From positions 1,295,694-1,322,134 of the forward strand of contig BFEA01000318.1 of NCBI GenBank assembly GCA_003427395.1: a DNA stretch of 26,441 nucleotides. The letters run 5' to 3'. Below the pieces are notes generated by a model that was not told the origin of the DNA, ran no database searches, and saw nothing but the letters and a program-made list of their open reading frames with translations. How positions within the stretch are numbered: the stretch's first letter is position 1; each line of letters opens with the position of its first letter. Position numbers and translations under genes: made by a program. Shown here piece by piece: positions 21,001 to 26,441 of the stretch. This stretch comes from Chara braunii (Eukaryota; Streptophyta; Charophyceae; Charales; Characeae).

Positions 21001-24000
21001 CTCCTCTTCCCATTGGTTCTGGAGGCGAACAAAGTTCTACTCGCAGACCACACCAAGAAAAAGAGAAACCAAAATACCGGAGGAAAAAAAAAAACCAAGC
21101 AAATGAACAGCCGCAGCAGGGGAAAAACCCATGCATCACGAACATTCATCGCAACTTCCTCCTAACATATCCACATCGACGATGACAAGCTGATAACCAT
21201 ACACTGACATCAATCCAATTTACAACGGAGACAAGCAACAGTGATTCAGCGAAACAAACACCCGGCAAGCAAATGATGCATTGAGATTTGAAAATGAACT
21301 TCCAGCCGGCCACGAACAACAGCACACCACCCATAACACAACTGACTGAATAATTGGACATTTCAATAATTGGAATTCGAATAATTGGAAATTTGAATAA
21401 TTCAATTAAAATTGGAAATTTGAATCATCATCGAGACAGGCCACCCATTGAGCAATCATCAACCAGCTTTGCTGAAAGAAATGAAGGAAAAGAAGTGTCC
21501 AGTAAATCCTTTGGAGTTGCCACTTGCAACGGCAGGGCTTTGCTTCCGACCGTAGCCCACATTTCTGTCATCCATTGTCAAGTCAAAAGTCACCCCAACA
21601 TTTTTATGACATGCAAGTCCAGGAGATCTGCTCTACGCCAGTTGGTGGTTATGTGTGAGTCCGTGTGACCAAACGTGTTGGCAGGCCGCCAGTCTCTACC
21701 CTGTCTACAGTCATTTGAGGATTCATTAAAACCCAAACGTCTAGGTGCAACAATGACTGCATCAGACCGGAAAGATAGCTTGTATACATTCACGATTAGG
21801 GGGTGTTGTATTCAGGGGAAACCCAAACGTCGGTGCTGCAGCAGGTTGACATCTCTAGGACAGAAATCAAACTCTTGGAAAAGGACGAGAGAGAAGAATG
21901 TCACATAATTGTGCATGGAAAAAGACGAGAGAAGAATTTCACATAATTGTGCATGGAAAAAAAAAAGACGAGAGAAGGATTTCACATAATTGTGCATGGG
22001 AAAAAGACGAGAGAATAATTTCACATAACTGTGCATTCACGACAGAAGAACCAGCAGCAGCCATACATCCTCCTTGAATCTAAATTCTTCTTCTCAGTTT
22101 TTTTTTGTTGTTGTTTTTGTTTGGAGGACAGCCGTAACAGTACTGTATGGCCCTCGCTGCACTACTCTTGAAATGCACAAAAGACAAAAATCATGGTCAT
22201 GTATCTTTCGATATTCTAGCGGAAGATTCACTCTCGTTTTCCACATTTCGAGAGTAGTGCAGCGAGGCCCTATATATATCTGATTTCATGTCATTTCATG
22301 AAGGAAGAAAGCGAAGTCGTGATCTGTTCATGCCATTTCATGAAGGAAGAAAGAGAAGATTTTACATATGCGCCATTCTGCCACATAGGGCTAGGTATCG
22401 CCACCTGGATTTTCTCTCAGGCTAGTCGAGCTAGACGATGCAAGGCTTAAACAAAATAGGCATATCAGCAAAATAACCAGTTCCAAGTCCACCCTACTTC
22501 AAACAAGCATAAATTCATCTAATCTGATCCACAACAAATAATAAATAGACAAAGCAGTCAGGCATGCAAGAGGTGTCCAACTTTCAAGCACTGTGCAAGT
22601 GGTTAAGATGCTGACCTTGCTCATGTCTCTCTCTCTCATAATGAGTGTGCCTGATGCTGCTGGGTTGTAGGAATTTTTCACGCGTACTGGAATGTCGGCA
22701 TCTCGGGCGGGCCGCATTGCCTGTGGGTGAAGGACCTGCAGTGGGAAATAGAAGGCATACGGAGAGAGAGGGTGAACACAACTGCTAATGGGGTCCAACT
22801 TCCAGCTTTTTAAACCAAAAGCATGCCACACTAGTATCAGCACCCGCAAGCATGTGATGTTTCGACATAAAATCAACCCCTTGCAAATGAGCAGCATCTC
22901 GGGCAGGCCGCATTGCCTATGGGCGAAGGACCTGCGGCGGGAGTATCAAGGCATACAGAGAGGGTGAACGTAATGGCTAATGGGTTCAAACTTCCAAGTT
23001 CTAGCTTTGTTGAGGAAAAGCATACCACTTCAGCAAGCTCATGCTGAATGGTACACAGCACTACACACATGTAACCATTAATAAACAGGCCACAAGTTCG
23101 ATTCCTGACGTAATCAGCTACATACAATAATTTAGGGGCTACCCCTTTTCTCTTTTTGAAAAAAAAAAAAAAAAGGGTAAAAAAAAACCTAAGAAAACGA
23201 ACCAAAAAAAAGTGAGAGAGTAAATGGAGCCCAACAGAGAGAACTCACTGACTCGAGACACTGAAGTGACTGAAGTCACGGAGCCGGTTTCTGCCGGACA
23301 ATCCTCACGGAAGTTTCAAAAAGCTGCCGTCAGGCACAAGTGAAATAGGTTCACGTCAATAGCTTCCATACACCTTTCCCTACAATGCATGAGCGAATTC
23401 ATATCGATGAATATCGTGCGCCACCACCTACAGCTTCATACTGATCTGTTGAGCTCAGCGTTGGGAGCAAGTTCAACCCCCTTTCCCCCCCTCCTCCCCC
23501 CCTCCTACTGGTTGTGAAGACAATGCAGTTTCCATGAGGATGAATCAAAACCAGCCTGCAATGCACCAGCAGCAGTTTTAAGGTGGAGACATAGGATGGG
23601 GACTAGTCGGCTCCAGATTGAAGGATATATACCTGTGCACCAAAATAGGCCAGCTCTGCAGCTTCATCAAACGTCAGGTAGGGAACAGGCAGAGCCTTCT
23701 TTGAGACAAGGTGCGGATCAGCTGTCAAAACACCATCAACATCCTTCCAGACCTGCAGAACACAATACGAAAAGCAAGATTATCACCAGTCAAATGTCAA
23801 ATTGCCAGTCAGTCTCATGAAGACATTATTTATCACAATGCACACACAAACACACACACACACACGCACACACACACACACACACAATACACGACACACA
23901 CAACGGCCTTGCTAAGCTCTATGTTCAGGCGGATCGATGCAGCTAGGGTTGGGACAATACTCGCGGTCATGCCAATGGGTGTCCACGGCTGAGCGGGTGT

Positions 24001-26230
24001 GTAGACTCTGTAGAGTAGGTGTAAATTTATGACTGTGTCAGATTAGTTTCTCAGACTTACTGCCATTCTTGTCAGGGGTTTGAACCGGCAGTCTGCTAGG
24101 ATTGCAAGGTTGGTGTGAGTAGAGTCTACCACTTTTCTTTTTCGGGGGTGGGTAGCGCTAACTCTGGGCGATGTGGTGCGTCCTTGTCCATCAGTCAAAT
24201 GTGTCCTGGGCAGACTGCCGCGGTTCAACGTCCTGATGAGTCGGTGAAAGTTCAGTCTGGCACAGTCATGCCTTCTTTTGAGTGTATACACATGTATAGT
24301 GAATATGACAACACACACACACACACACACACACACGCAAACAAGGAAAAACTCCGATTATCAAAGTAGAAATGTACTGTATAAAGGGCAGCGATTGTCA
24401 GCAATCTGCTGCATCATGCAGCATATGGAAACTGTTGCCAACCAAGGAATAAAAAACCTGGGGTCTATTAAACCACCGGTACCTCGCCCGGCGAACTTCA
24501 GAATTCAGAATGCAACATTCCGCGTTCTTCACGGGTTTGGGCAGGATCAGCCTGGTTGACCTCTTTGGCTGGCAGCCTAGCCAAAACGAAAACCAAACTA
24601 CGTCGTAGGCATGCCAGTTCCTTTCGTTTTTGGCACGCAGAAGAAATCCACGTGGGCAAAAAGAGCCTCAGAGGTAGTGGTGCATCAAGGCACTAGAGTA
24701 CATAACAAATTGCCAAATCTATAATGCGAATGACAACAGTTCAGTCCTGAACAAGACGGAAAAAGCATGGAGGGAGACGAACAAGTCAACGACGAGGGAT
24801 GTTTTTCACAAGGAATTACCCCCATGCGCCACTGTTTGTGGTCCAGTGTGAAAGAAATGGGTGCATGGCACAGAAAATAATAATAATAATAATAATAAAT
24901 CAGAAAAGATAGCCATGCGCCACTGTTTGTGGTCCAGTGTGAAAGAAATGGGTATTCCAGTGTGAAAGAAAGGGGTGCATGGCACAGAAAATAATAATAA
25001 TAATAATAAATCAGAAAAAAAAAACAAAAAAAAAAACAAAAAAAAAAAAACATTTGCTTTCGACTTCTGTGACTTCGAAGTTCAAAGAATACAATTTGAG
25101 GAAGTATTTCGTCCAGACTCCAAAGTTCCCTCCAAACGTATCTCAAAATAATGTTAACATCACATCGATTCACAATTGCACATATTTCTATTTTACTTTT
25201 TCCTTTAAATTTTAAAAACTTTAAATGCATTTTTTTTACTGCTGCACAATGCATGTGTGGTGCCACAGTGTGCCACATGTACGCAGATGTATGGACAGCA
25301 TAAGCTTGTGAGTATGAACTACATGCAGCATAGTACAGAAGTCTATACTACCAGTTCACAGAAGCCTCAATTGACGAAGCTACCTTCCAAGGCCCGCAAG
25401 CCTAACTCTTTTTTTTTCATGGCCGACCTAGCTTCTTTTTTCCTTAGTGCCTTCCGCGTTCACTACTGGCCAAGGCCCACAGCATGATCGCCTTACTGTG
25501 TGAACCGCTACAGTTAGCCTGAAGCTAAGCACAACTTAGCTTCAGGCGAACTGGTTTTATAAGAAGAAAAAAACTGGGACAGATAGAGAGTTCCTCACAG
25601 AAATGTTGGATAAGCGCGTACTTGCACGTACTTGCTGACTGTATCCGATCACACCTACGGCGAGTCAAAAACAGAATGACTCGAGTGTGATCATGCTCTG
25701 AGCCAACAACACACAAAGTTCGATATCAGTACACAAAATTCGATATCGGTGCACACTCTTTCCCACAATGCTTTCTTTAAATTCTTTACTTTTACTGTGG
25801 CTGTGAGGGAAACAGACATGCATGTCTTTTTTACAAGCGACCATCCTCCTCATTCTATGACGATTCTAAAATTTGAACTTCTACTCACGTTTTCTTTTTT
25901 TTTTTCCCTGCAGTAATGCAGACTCATTAACTTAACCCTCCTCCCCCATCCATCCTCCCCCCCTCCATTCCCATTCGCCCCCTCTCCTGACGCACAGTCC
26001 ATCAGGAATTGTGAAGAAAATTGCATATAGGTACTCAGAGCATGGAAACCGCCAGTGAAAAGCAACAGAGTTGGGAATGAGAAACAGAGCCAAAAAAGAA
26101 AAAAGAAGAAACCGAGCCCCGAAGTTTGCCACACCTGGATTTCTTTCAGCCCGAGGGCCTTTCCTATGGCCGTGGCCGTCAGGTCACTACCTCCTCGTCC
26201 CAAAGTGGTAATGGCACCTGTTTTCGCACC
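9404..26230 (-). CDS. Aspartate kinase, monofunctional plant type (3' part of gene, 8 exons, 5' end outside window)
   Basis: Aspartate kinase (aspartokinase, EC 2.7.2.4) phosphorylates L-aspartate with ATP, the first step toward lysine, threonine, methionine and isoleucine; in plants it acts in the plastid. Joining 26230-26135, 23752-23633, 22735-22616, 20940-20848, 17675-17559, 15257-15141, 12262-12200 and 9544-9404 gives 867 bp: 288 residues plus TAA. In order: the phosphate/substrate loop [20 protein letters not shown] (residues 9-28), [13 protein letters not shown] (33-45), [20 protein letters not shown] (58-77), [11 protein letters not shown] (88-98) closing the catalytic domain, a first ACT domain (about 117-170, [19 protein letters not shown]) and a second (about 203-268, [22 protein letters not shown]). 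The stop follows shortly after the second ACT domain, so there is no homoserine dehydrogenase fusion; this matches lysine-sensitive monofunctional kinases, but effector specificity is inferred. The N-terminal catalytic part, plastid transit peptide and promoter lie beyond 26441. Every intron is phase 0 with GT-AG ends. Confidence 0.95.
9847..9925. repeat. 39-bp tandem duplication
   Basis: AAATTATTTTCGAAAGCCCT followed by CATCACA.CCCAACCGTCG occurs at 9847 and again at 9886. Confidence 0.9.
10238..10439. mobile_element. TTAA-flanked inverted-repeat element, 202 bp
   Basis: The left end is TTAAACCACACCAGTACCT and the right end AGGTACCGAGTGGTTTAA, inverted relatives with TTAA at both edges. The body is homologous to 11050-11254: both contain GAACCGG, GGCCT...T.CTGGC, CAGCCATTT and CCGGTA. 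Immediately left, TGGTGGTTTAAACCAC suggests a second element end sharing the same TTAA. No coding capacity. Confidence 0.6.
10541..11049. other. GC-rich ends around an AT-rich core; possible nested element
   Basis: Positions 10545-10626 and 10978-11049 are very GC-rich and share GACCCCGCGGACG and GCGGCCG motifs, partly in inverted order. The roughly 350 bp between them is A/T-rich with long A-runs and an unresolved base at 10651. The block sits next to a diverged element end (TTAAACCGCCAG at 10523) and before the 11050-11254 repeat copy. This is consistent with a nested insertion, but clear terminal repeats are not demonstrable by eye. Confidence 0.35.
11050..11254. mobile_element. Second copy of the GTGGTTTAA-ended repeat
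   Basis: It aligns to 10238-10439 over the body and ends with the same terminus, GGTACGAGTGGTTTAA. The left end is degraded (ATAGCCGCCAGCAGTACCT), so this copy is older or was damaged by the adjacent GC-rich block. Confidence 0.55.
11545..11815. repeat. Purine-rich GA minisatellite, about 270 bp
   Basis: Degenerate units of the type GAAGCTGGAGA.GGAAGATT and GACGACAAAGAGGAAGA repeat through this stretch. Almost all bases on the plus strand are purines; the kinase transcript would carry the pyrimidine strand. The same units resume after the retroposon, at 12027-12150. Confidence 0.8.
11831..12026 (+). mobile_element. Poly-A-tailed short retroposon (SINE-like), copy 2
   Basis: It matches copy 1 (2610-2798) through several blocks and ends in 21 A (12006-12026). 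It lies within the GA minisatellite, whose units appear on both sides, so it inserted into that array. The repetitive flanks hide any target duplication. It is antisense to the kinase gene. Confidence 0.65.
12200..12262 (-). CDS. Aspartate kinase exon g: short 63-bp exon in second ACT domain
   Basis: Encodes residues 222-242: [19 protein letters not shown] followed by [13 protein letters not shown] is a conserved effector/dimer segment of ACT domain 2 in this family. The acceptor is cctttgcag/GTC and the donor TCCAAG/gtgagt (consensus donor). At 63 bp it is too short for simple ORF calling; it is recognised from homology and perfect frame continuity with both neighbours. Confidence 0.93.
12640..12745. 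repeat. AT-rich stretch with a short tandem repeat
   Basis: AGTAAATACCTATATAT followed by CGTC occurs at about 12661 and 12692. Flanking ATATGGTAT and ATACGGTATTA motifs add partial self-complementarity. Confidence 0.7.
12916..13136. other. Homopolymer-bounded assembly gap
   Basis: A run of 36 T (12916-12951) leads into 175 N (12952-13126), followed by 10 G (13127-13136). Any open frame crossing this block is meaningless. Confidence 0.98.
13777..14164. repeat. About 185-200-bp tandem duplication with internal CT microsatellite
   Basis: AGCAGCGCTCACTGT starts at 13777 and 13962. The two units are nearly identical through TACAATACTACACAG. The main difference is the longer CT run in the second unit (about 14080-14104), so the microsatellite expanded after duplication. 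Confidence 0.93.
14750..15000. repeat. Degenerate CCCACATAGTA-type minisatellite
   Basis: Many short imperfect units such as CACATAGTA, CATAGTAGCACCCAGCC and GCATAATACCACCCAGC occur in succession. Similar units appear at about 13475-13530. Confidence 0.6.
15141..15257 (-). CDS. Aspartate kinase exon f: linker and start of second ACT domain
   Basis: Encodes residues 183-221: [20 protein letters not shown] then [30 protein letters not shown] opens ACT domain 2. The acceptor is gtctctgcag/GAG and the donor GAAAAG/gtactt. Length is 117 bp, phase 0. Confidence 0.93.
15388..15478. mobile_element. About 91-bp miniature inverted-repeat element, copy 1
   Basis: CATCTTCAC at the left and GTGAAGATG at the right form perfect 9-bp terminal inverted repeats, extending imperfectly to GAAT/ATTC. 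The body (AATAGAACG, CGGT.ATTA, CT..AGTC, GCTATAATAACC) matches the element at 20173-20277. Confidence 0.65.
16002..16227. mobile_element. 211-bp near-complete palindrome (foldback element) with a GTGGTTTAA end
   Basis: The two halves of 16002-16212 are inverted copies of each other, about 100 bp per arm, meeting near GTGCAC at 16105-16110. Left-arm motifs GTTTCCC, CATTTTGC, CACACCGCGTCT, CCGGGATG and ATACATTCAGGC all have inverted partners in the right arm. It is followed by ACTGGTGGTTTAA (16215-16227), the same terminus as the TTAA-flanked family. Transcribed as part of the intron, it could fold into a stem of about 100 bp. Confidence 0.8.
16556..16623 (-). other. tRNA-like sequence (tRNA pseudogene or SINE head)
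   Basis: On the minus strand TAGCTCAGCTGG (16606-16617) matches a polymerase III A box, and GGTTCAAATCC (16564-16574) a B box, at tRNA-like spacing. The acceptor arms do not pair well and the D stem is not closed, so I do not call a functional tRNA. Confidence 0.5.
16721..17031. repeat. Inverted pair around G23 and A-rich runs
   Basis: ACAGTACTCTA near 16726 is the inverse of TAGAGTACTGT near 17013, with further weak matching outside. TACTATGGACTAC occurs directly repeated at about 16756 and 16988. The interior has 23 G in a row (16845-16867). The relationship may be an old small element or simple local duplication. Confidence 0.4.
17037..17062. repeat. Poly-A run of 26
   Basis: Uninterrupted A on the plus strand, 89 bp from the T25 tail of the U6 copy. 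The two could pair as an A:T stem in the pre-mRNA. The run might be the tail of another retroposon on the plus strand. Confidence 0.95.
17139..17153. repeat. Target-site duplication, 3' side of U6 copy
   Basis: TTCCTGAGCTTTCTT matches TCCCCGAGCATTCTT at 17283-17297 in 12 of 15 positions. The upstream partner ends exactly where U6 begins, and this one starts right after the poly-A tail, overlapping it by two bases. Confidence 0.75.
17152..17282 (-). pseudogene. Retrotransposed U6 snRNA pseudogene with poly-A tail
   Basis: Read on the minus strand from 17282, the sequence follows U6 spliceosomal RNA over its whole length: GTCC.TTTCG, CTAAAATTGGAA, GATACAGAGA, AAGATTAGCATGGCCCCTG, AAGGATGACACGCATAAATC and TGGTCCAAATT, to about 17177. 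The catalytic AGC triad is present, but six extra bases follow ACAGAGA (ACAGAGAAAGAGAAGATT), and the 5' stem and the GCGC after CCCCT are altered. In place of the U6 oligo-T end there are 25 A (17152-17176 on plus as T). Direct repeats flank it exactly (17283-17297 and 17139-17153). It is a processed, probably inactive copy inserted in the kinase intron in the same direction as the gene. Confidence 0.92.
17283..17297. repeat. Target-site duplication, 5' side of U6 copy
   Basis: Directly adjacent to the first base of the U6 sequence (17282 on the minus strand). See the partner at 17139-17153. Confidence 0.75.
17306..17440. repeat. 16-bp AT-rich minisatellite, about 8 copies
   Basis: TTTCATTTAAGATAAA and the variant TTTCATTCAAGATACA alternate in tandem. 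Confidence 0.93.
17559..17675 (-). CDS. Aspartate kinase exon e: rest of first ACT domain
   Basis: Encodes residues 144-182: [20 protein letters not shown], then [32 protein letters not shown] is strongly conserved in plant aspartate kinases. Position 157 is Cys (SVDCVATSE), where I would expect Val or Met in the Arabidopsis-type sequence from general knowledge. The acceptor is atttggcag/GTG and the donor CAACAG/gtaaat. Length is 117 bp, phase 0. Confidence 0.93.
17735..17783. repeat. Perfect 13-bp inverted repeat
   Basis: CCCCCTGGATGTA (17735-17747) is matched by TACATCCAGGGGG (17771-17783), with a 23-nt loop. Confidence 0.9.
17912..18120. repeat. (CT)37 microsatellite inside a diverged duplication
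   Basis: Alternating TC runs from 17955 to about 18028 (74 nt). GAGGAAAAGGAA and ATCCAAGGGAGG.CATAGCATC occur both before it (about 17914 and 17931) and after it (about 18045 and 18097), so a block was duplicated around the microsatellite. Confidence 0.85.
18628..18815. repeat. GC-rich short repeats
   Basis: GGACGCCGTACGGGTGGTT occurs at 18628 and 18652. Further on, GTCCGGTCCGGG-type units repeat at 18778-18810, and CCGGACCGGACCC near 18692 is their inverse, giving hairpin potential. Confidence 0.75.
18880..20040. other. Intronic sequence; only weak tRNA-like fragment seen
   Basis: GGGTTCAAATCCC at 19937-19949 resembles a polymerase III B box on the plus strand, but no convincing A box lies at the right distance. 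No exon could be placed here; the kinase reading frame is continuous without one. Confidence 0.4.
20173..20277. mobile_element. About 105-bp miniature inverted-repeat element, copy 2
   Basis: CCGTCTTC and GAAGACGG form perfect 8-bp ends, extending imperfectly to CACTCAAT / ATTTGGGTG. The body shares AATAGAACG, GACTGAAAGTC or its equivalent, and GCAGCTATAATGACC with the copy at 15388-15478. Confidence 0.65.
20848..20940 (-). CDS. Aspartate kinase exon d: start of first ACT domain
   Basis: Encodes residues 113-143: [20 protein letters not shown] then [11 protein letters not shown]. This is the first strand and helix of ACT domain 1, where family members sense lysine. The acceptor is cttcacag/GCA and the donor GCTAAG/gtacgt. 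Length is 93 bp, phase 0. Confidence 0.93.
21878..22036. repeat. Roughly 40-50-bp tandem repeat, 4 copies
   Basis: Units contain GACGAGAGA.GAA, TTTCACATAATTGTGCATGG and a variable A-run. Four can be counted. Confidence 0.88.
22149..22270. mobile_element. 122-bp foldback element with 27-bp arms
   Basis: GGCCCTCGCTGCACTACTCT continued by TGAAATG (22149-22175) is the inverse of 22244-22270 with only two mismatches. Flanks are TA-rich (GTAT and TATATATA). Likely a small non-autonomous inverted-repeat element. Confidence 0.75.
22270..22350. repeat. About 48-bp tandem duplication
   Basis: CATTTCATGAAGGAAGAAAG occurs at about 22291 and 22339 with similar lead-in sequence (CATGTCATTT / CATGCCATTT). 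Confidence 0.85.
22616..22735 (-). CDS. Aspartate kinase exon c: end of catalytic domain
   Basis: Encodes residues 73-112: [20 protein letters not shown], then [20 protein letters not shown]. The LHPQAMRPA and [11 protein letters not shown] motifs are typical of plant aspartate kinases and end the amino-acid-kinase fold. The acceptor is cactgcag/GTC and the donor AGCAAG/gtcagc. Length is 120 bp, phase 0. A decayed copy of its 5' part lies 196 bp upstream in transcription, at 22894-22931. Confidence 0.93.
22736..23632 (-). other. Kinase intron b (897 bp)
   Basis: The shortest intron in the window. It contains the decayed exon-c copy, a tRNA-like fragment (GTTCGATTCC near 23097) followed by A-runs, and pyrimidine-rich sequence. 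Confidence 0.9.
22894..23040 (-). pseudogene. Decayed partial duplicate of kinase exon c with its acceptor region
   Basis: 22894-23040 repeats 22698-22840 at a constant 196-bp offset in the early part. It covers the first 38 bases of exon c (VLRP[12 protein letters not shown], about 22894-22931), the acceptor (gccgcag) and the intron preceding it. The Gln codon CAG of VLHPQAM is now TAG, and the sequence leaves homology before the rest of the exon, so no matching donor was copied. If its acceptor were used, the kinase frame would stop after four codons. Confidence 0.85.
23633..23752 (-). CDS. Aspartate kinase exon b: VWKDVDGV nucleotide-binding segment
   Basis: Encodes residues 33-72: [20 protein letters not shown] followed by a stretch through [15 protein letters not shown]. 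Kinase family members share the KDVDGV segment near the ATP site and the [11 protein letters not shown] helix. The acceptor is ttctgcag/GTC and the donor CACAG/gtatat. Length is 120 bp, phase 0 at both ends. The exon is flanked by the 897-bp intron on one side and a 2.4-kb intron on the other. Confidence 0.93.
23841..23886. repeat. (CA)n microsatellite
   Basis: About 46 nt, interrupted by single AAA and CG variants. Confidence 0.95.
24309..24336. repeat. (AC)14 microsatellite
   Basis: Uninterrupted AC dinucleotides. Confidence 0.95.
24468..24645. mobile_element. Left end and partial body of the TTAAACCAC repeat family
   Basis: TTAAACCACCGGTACCTCGCC at the left matches the termini at 3813 and 10238. 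The part near 24569 (TTTGGCTGGCAGCCTAGCCA) resembles the body motif of the 10238 copy. The far end is not recognisable. A GCCAAAACGAAA / TTTCGTTTTTGGC inverted pair lies at 24590-24638. Confidence 0.45.
24833..25016. repeat. 81-bp-offset duplication with (AAT)n microsatellites
   Basis: CATGCGCCACTGTTTGTGGT starts at 24833 and 24914; each copy ends in a run of ATA/AAT triplets followed by AATCAGAAAA. The second unit also has an internal repeat of CCAGTGTGAAAGAAA. Confidence 0.92.
25512..25552. repeat. Strong hairpin: 18 of 19 paired, 5-nt loop
   Basis: GCCTGAAGCTAAG (25517-25529) pairs perfectly with CTTAGCTTCAGGC (25535-25547) around CACAA. After one mismatch, CAGTT/AACTG extends the stem. 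Not followed by a T-run, and inside a eukaryotic intron, so I do not call a terminator. Confidence 0.9.
25647..25692. repeat. Interrupted hairpin
   Basis: GATCACAC...CGAGTCA pairs with TGACTCG.GTGTGATC, with an asymmetric internal loop. About 45 nt in total. Confidence 0.75.
26135..26230 (-). CDS. Aspartate kinase exon a (first in window): glycine-rich catalytic loop
   Basis: Encodes residues 1-32 of the visible protein, from [14 protein letters not shown] to [17 protein letters not shown] is the family's signature loop, which contacts the phosphates and aspartate. The acceptor is ctggacag/GGT and the donor is CAG/gtgtgg. The intron's first six bases would read Val-Trp, the same two residues that open the next exon (GTCTGG). 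The 96-bp exon starts and ends between codons, which joins without loss to VWKDVDG downstream. Confidence 0.93.
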
Positions 26231-26441
26231 CTGTCCAGATATGAAAAAAGAGAGGGTCCAACAACCAGTGCCAAAGGTTAGCAGTAATCTGCAACATGCT
26301 CCTCGAATTTCTCGAAACACATTTGTCAAGATTTATAATTTTATATATACCTATGACGAATACATAGAAGCAGCGGCAATCAGAATTGAACAAAGACAGG
26401 ACAATAAGGCCTTTTTTTTTTTGGGGGGGGGGGGGGGGGGG
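26231..26441 (-). other. Intron upstream of exon a; window ends in T11/G19
   Basis: The next 5' kinase exon (expected to end near a GFxGK-type segment in plant enzymes) is not found before the edge. The last 30 bases are 11 T then 19 G (26412-26441), a low-complexity end that may be a contig edge. Confidence 0.7.

Larger units (their letters stand above)
20941..22615 (-). other. Kinase intron c (1675 bp)
   Basis: Between exons c and d. It holds AT-rich AATTGGAAATTTGAAT repeats (21355-21427), a 4-copy tandem repeat, a foldback element and a short duplication at 22270-22350. Confidence 0.9.
23753..26134 (-). other. Kinase intron a (2382 bp)
   Basis: Between exons a and b. It contains CA microsatellites, a repeat-family end at 24468, an 81-bp duplication with ATA repeats and two hairpins. 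The donor gtgtgg is unusual but has GT and fits the reading frame. Confidence 0.9.

Noticed and set aside
20438-21106. 222-codon plus-strand open frame across kinase exon d
   Set aside because: It is antisense to a clear exon and low-complexity at its end; a shadow of the real coding strand.
22599-22616. tRNA-like AAGTGGTTAAGATGCTGACC at the donor of exon c
   Set aside because: Only an A-box-like match, no B box at tRNA distance, and it overlaps a well-supported splice junction.
25512-25552. Rho-independent terminator
   Set aside because: There is no T-run after the stem and the context is a eukaryotic intron.

Overview
This is eukaryotic nuclear DNA, almost certainly from a green plant or streptophyte alga with a large, repeat-rich, intron-rich genome. 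The main evidence is one gene on the minus strand: the 3' half of a plant-type monofunctional aspartate kinase. Its eight visible coding exons (63 to 141 bp) are spread over 16.8 kb and separated by introns of 0.9 to 3.2 kb. I cannot name the species; a charophyte with long introns would fit, but that is a guess.

Layout. 1-2450: a decayed LINE-like retrotransposon remnant with frameshift and stop, two Nextera mate-pair junction adapter remnants left in the assembly, and about 240-bp tandem repeats of the LINE tail. 2450-6400: a mosaic of short repeats, comprising a poly-A-tailed retroposon, several minisatellites, a TTAA-flanked inverted-repeat element and a 142-bp inverted-repeat element. 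6400-9060: no recognisable gene. 9060-9403: CT/CA microsatellites and the probable 3' UTR of the kinase gene. 9404-26230: the kinase gene, read right to left, carrying the end of the catalytic domain and both C-terminal ACT domains through to the stop codon. Its 5' exons lie beyond the right edge. 26231-26441: the next intron, ending in a T-run/G-run.

The introns hold most of the interesting material. They contain a retrotransposed U6 snRNA pseudogene with a poly-A tail and a 15-bp imperfect target-site duplication, a decayed tandem copy of half a kinase exon with an in-frame stop, a 211-bp near-complete palindrome, several miniature inverted-repeat elements, a second copy of the poly-A-tailed retroposon, tRNA-like sequences, long homopolymers, a 175-bp assembly gap and long microsatellites. 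The LINE remnant, the poly-A retroposon and the U6 copy together suggest past LINE-type retrotransposition activity in this genome.

All seven splice pairs are GT-AG, and every intron lies between codons (phase 0), so the protein reads continuously across all joins. I found no bacterial-type operon, CRISPR array or second convincing protein-coding gene.
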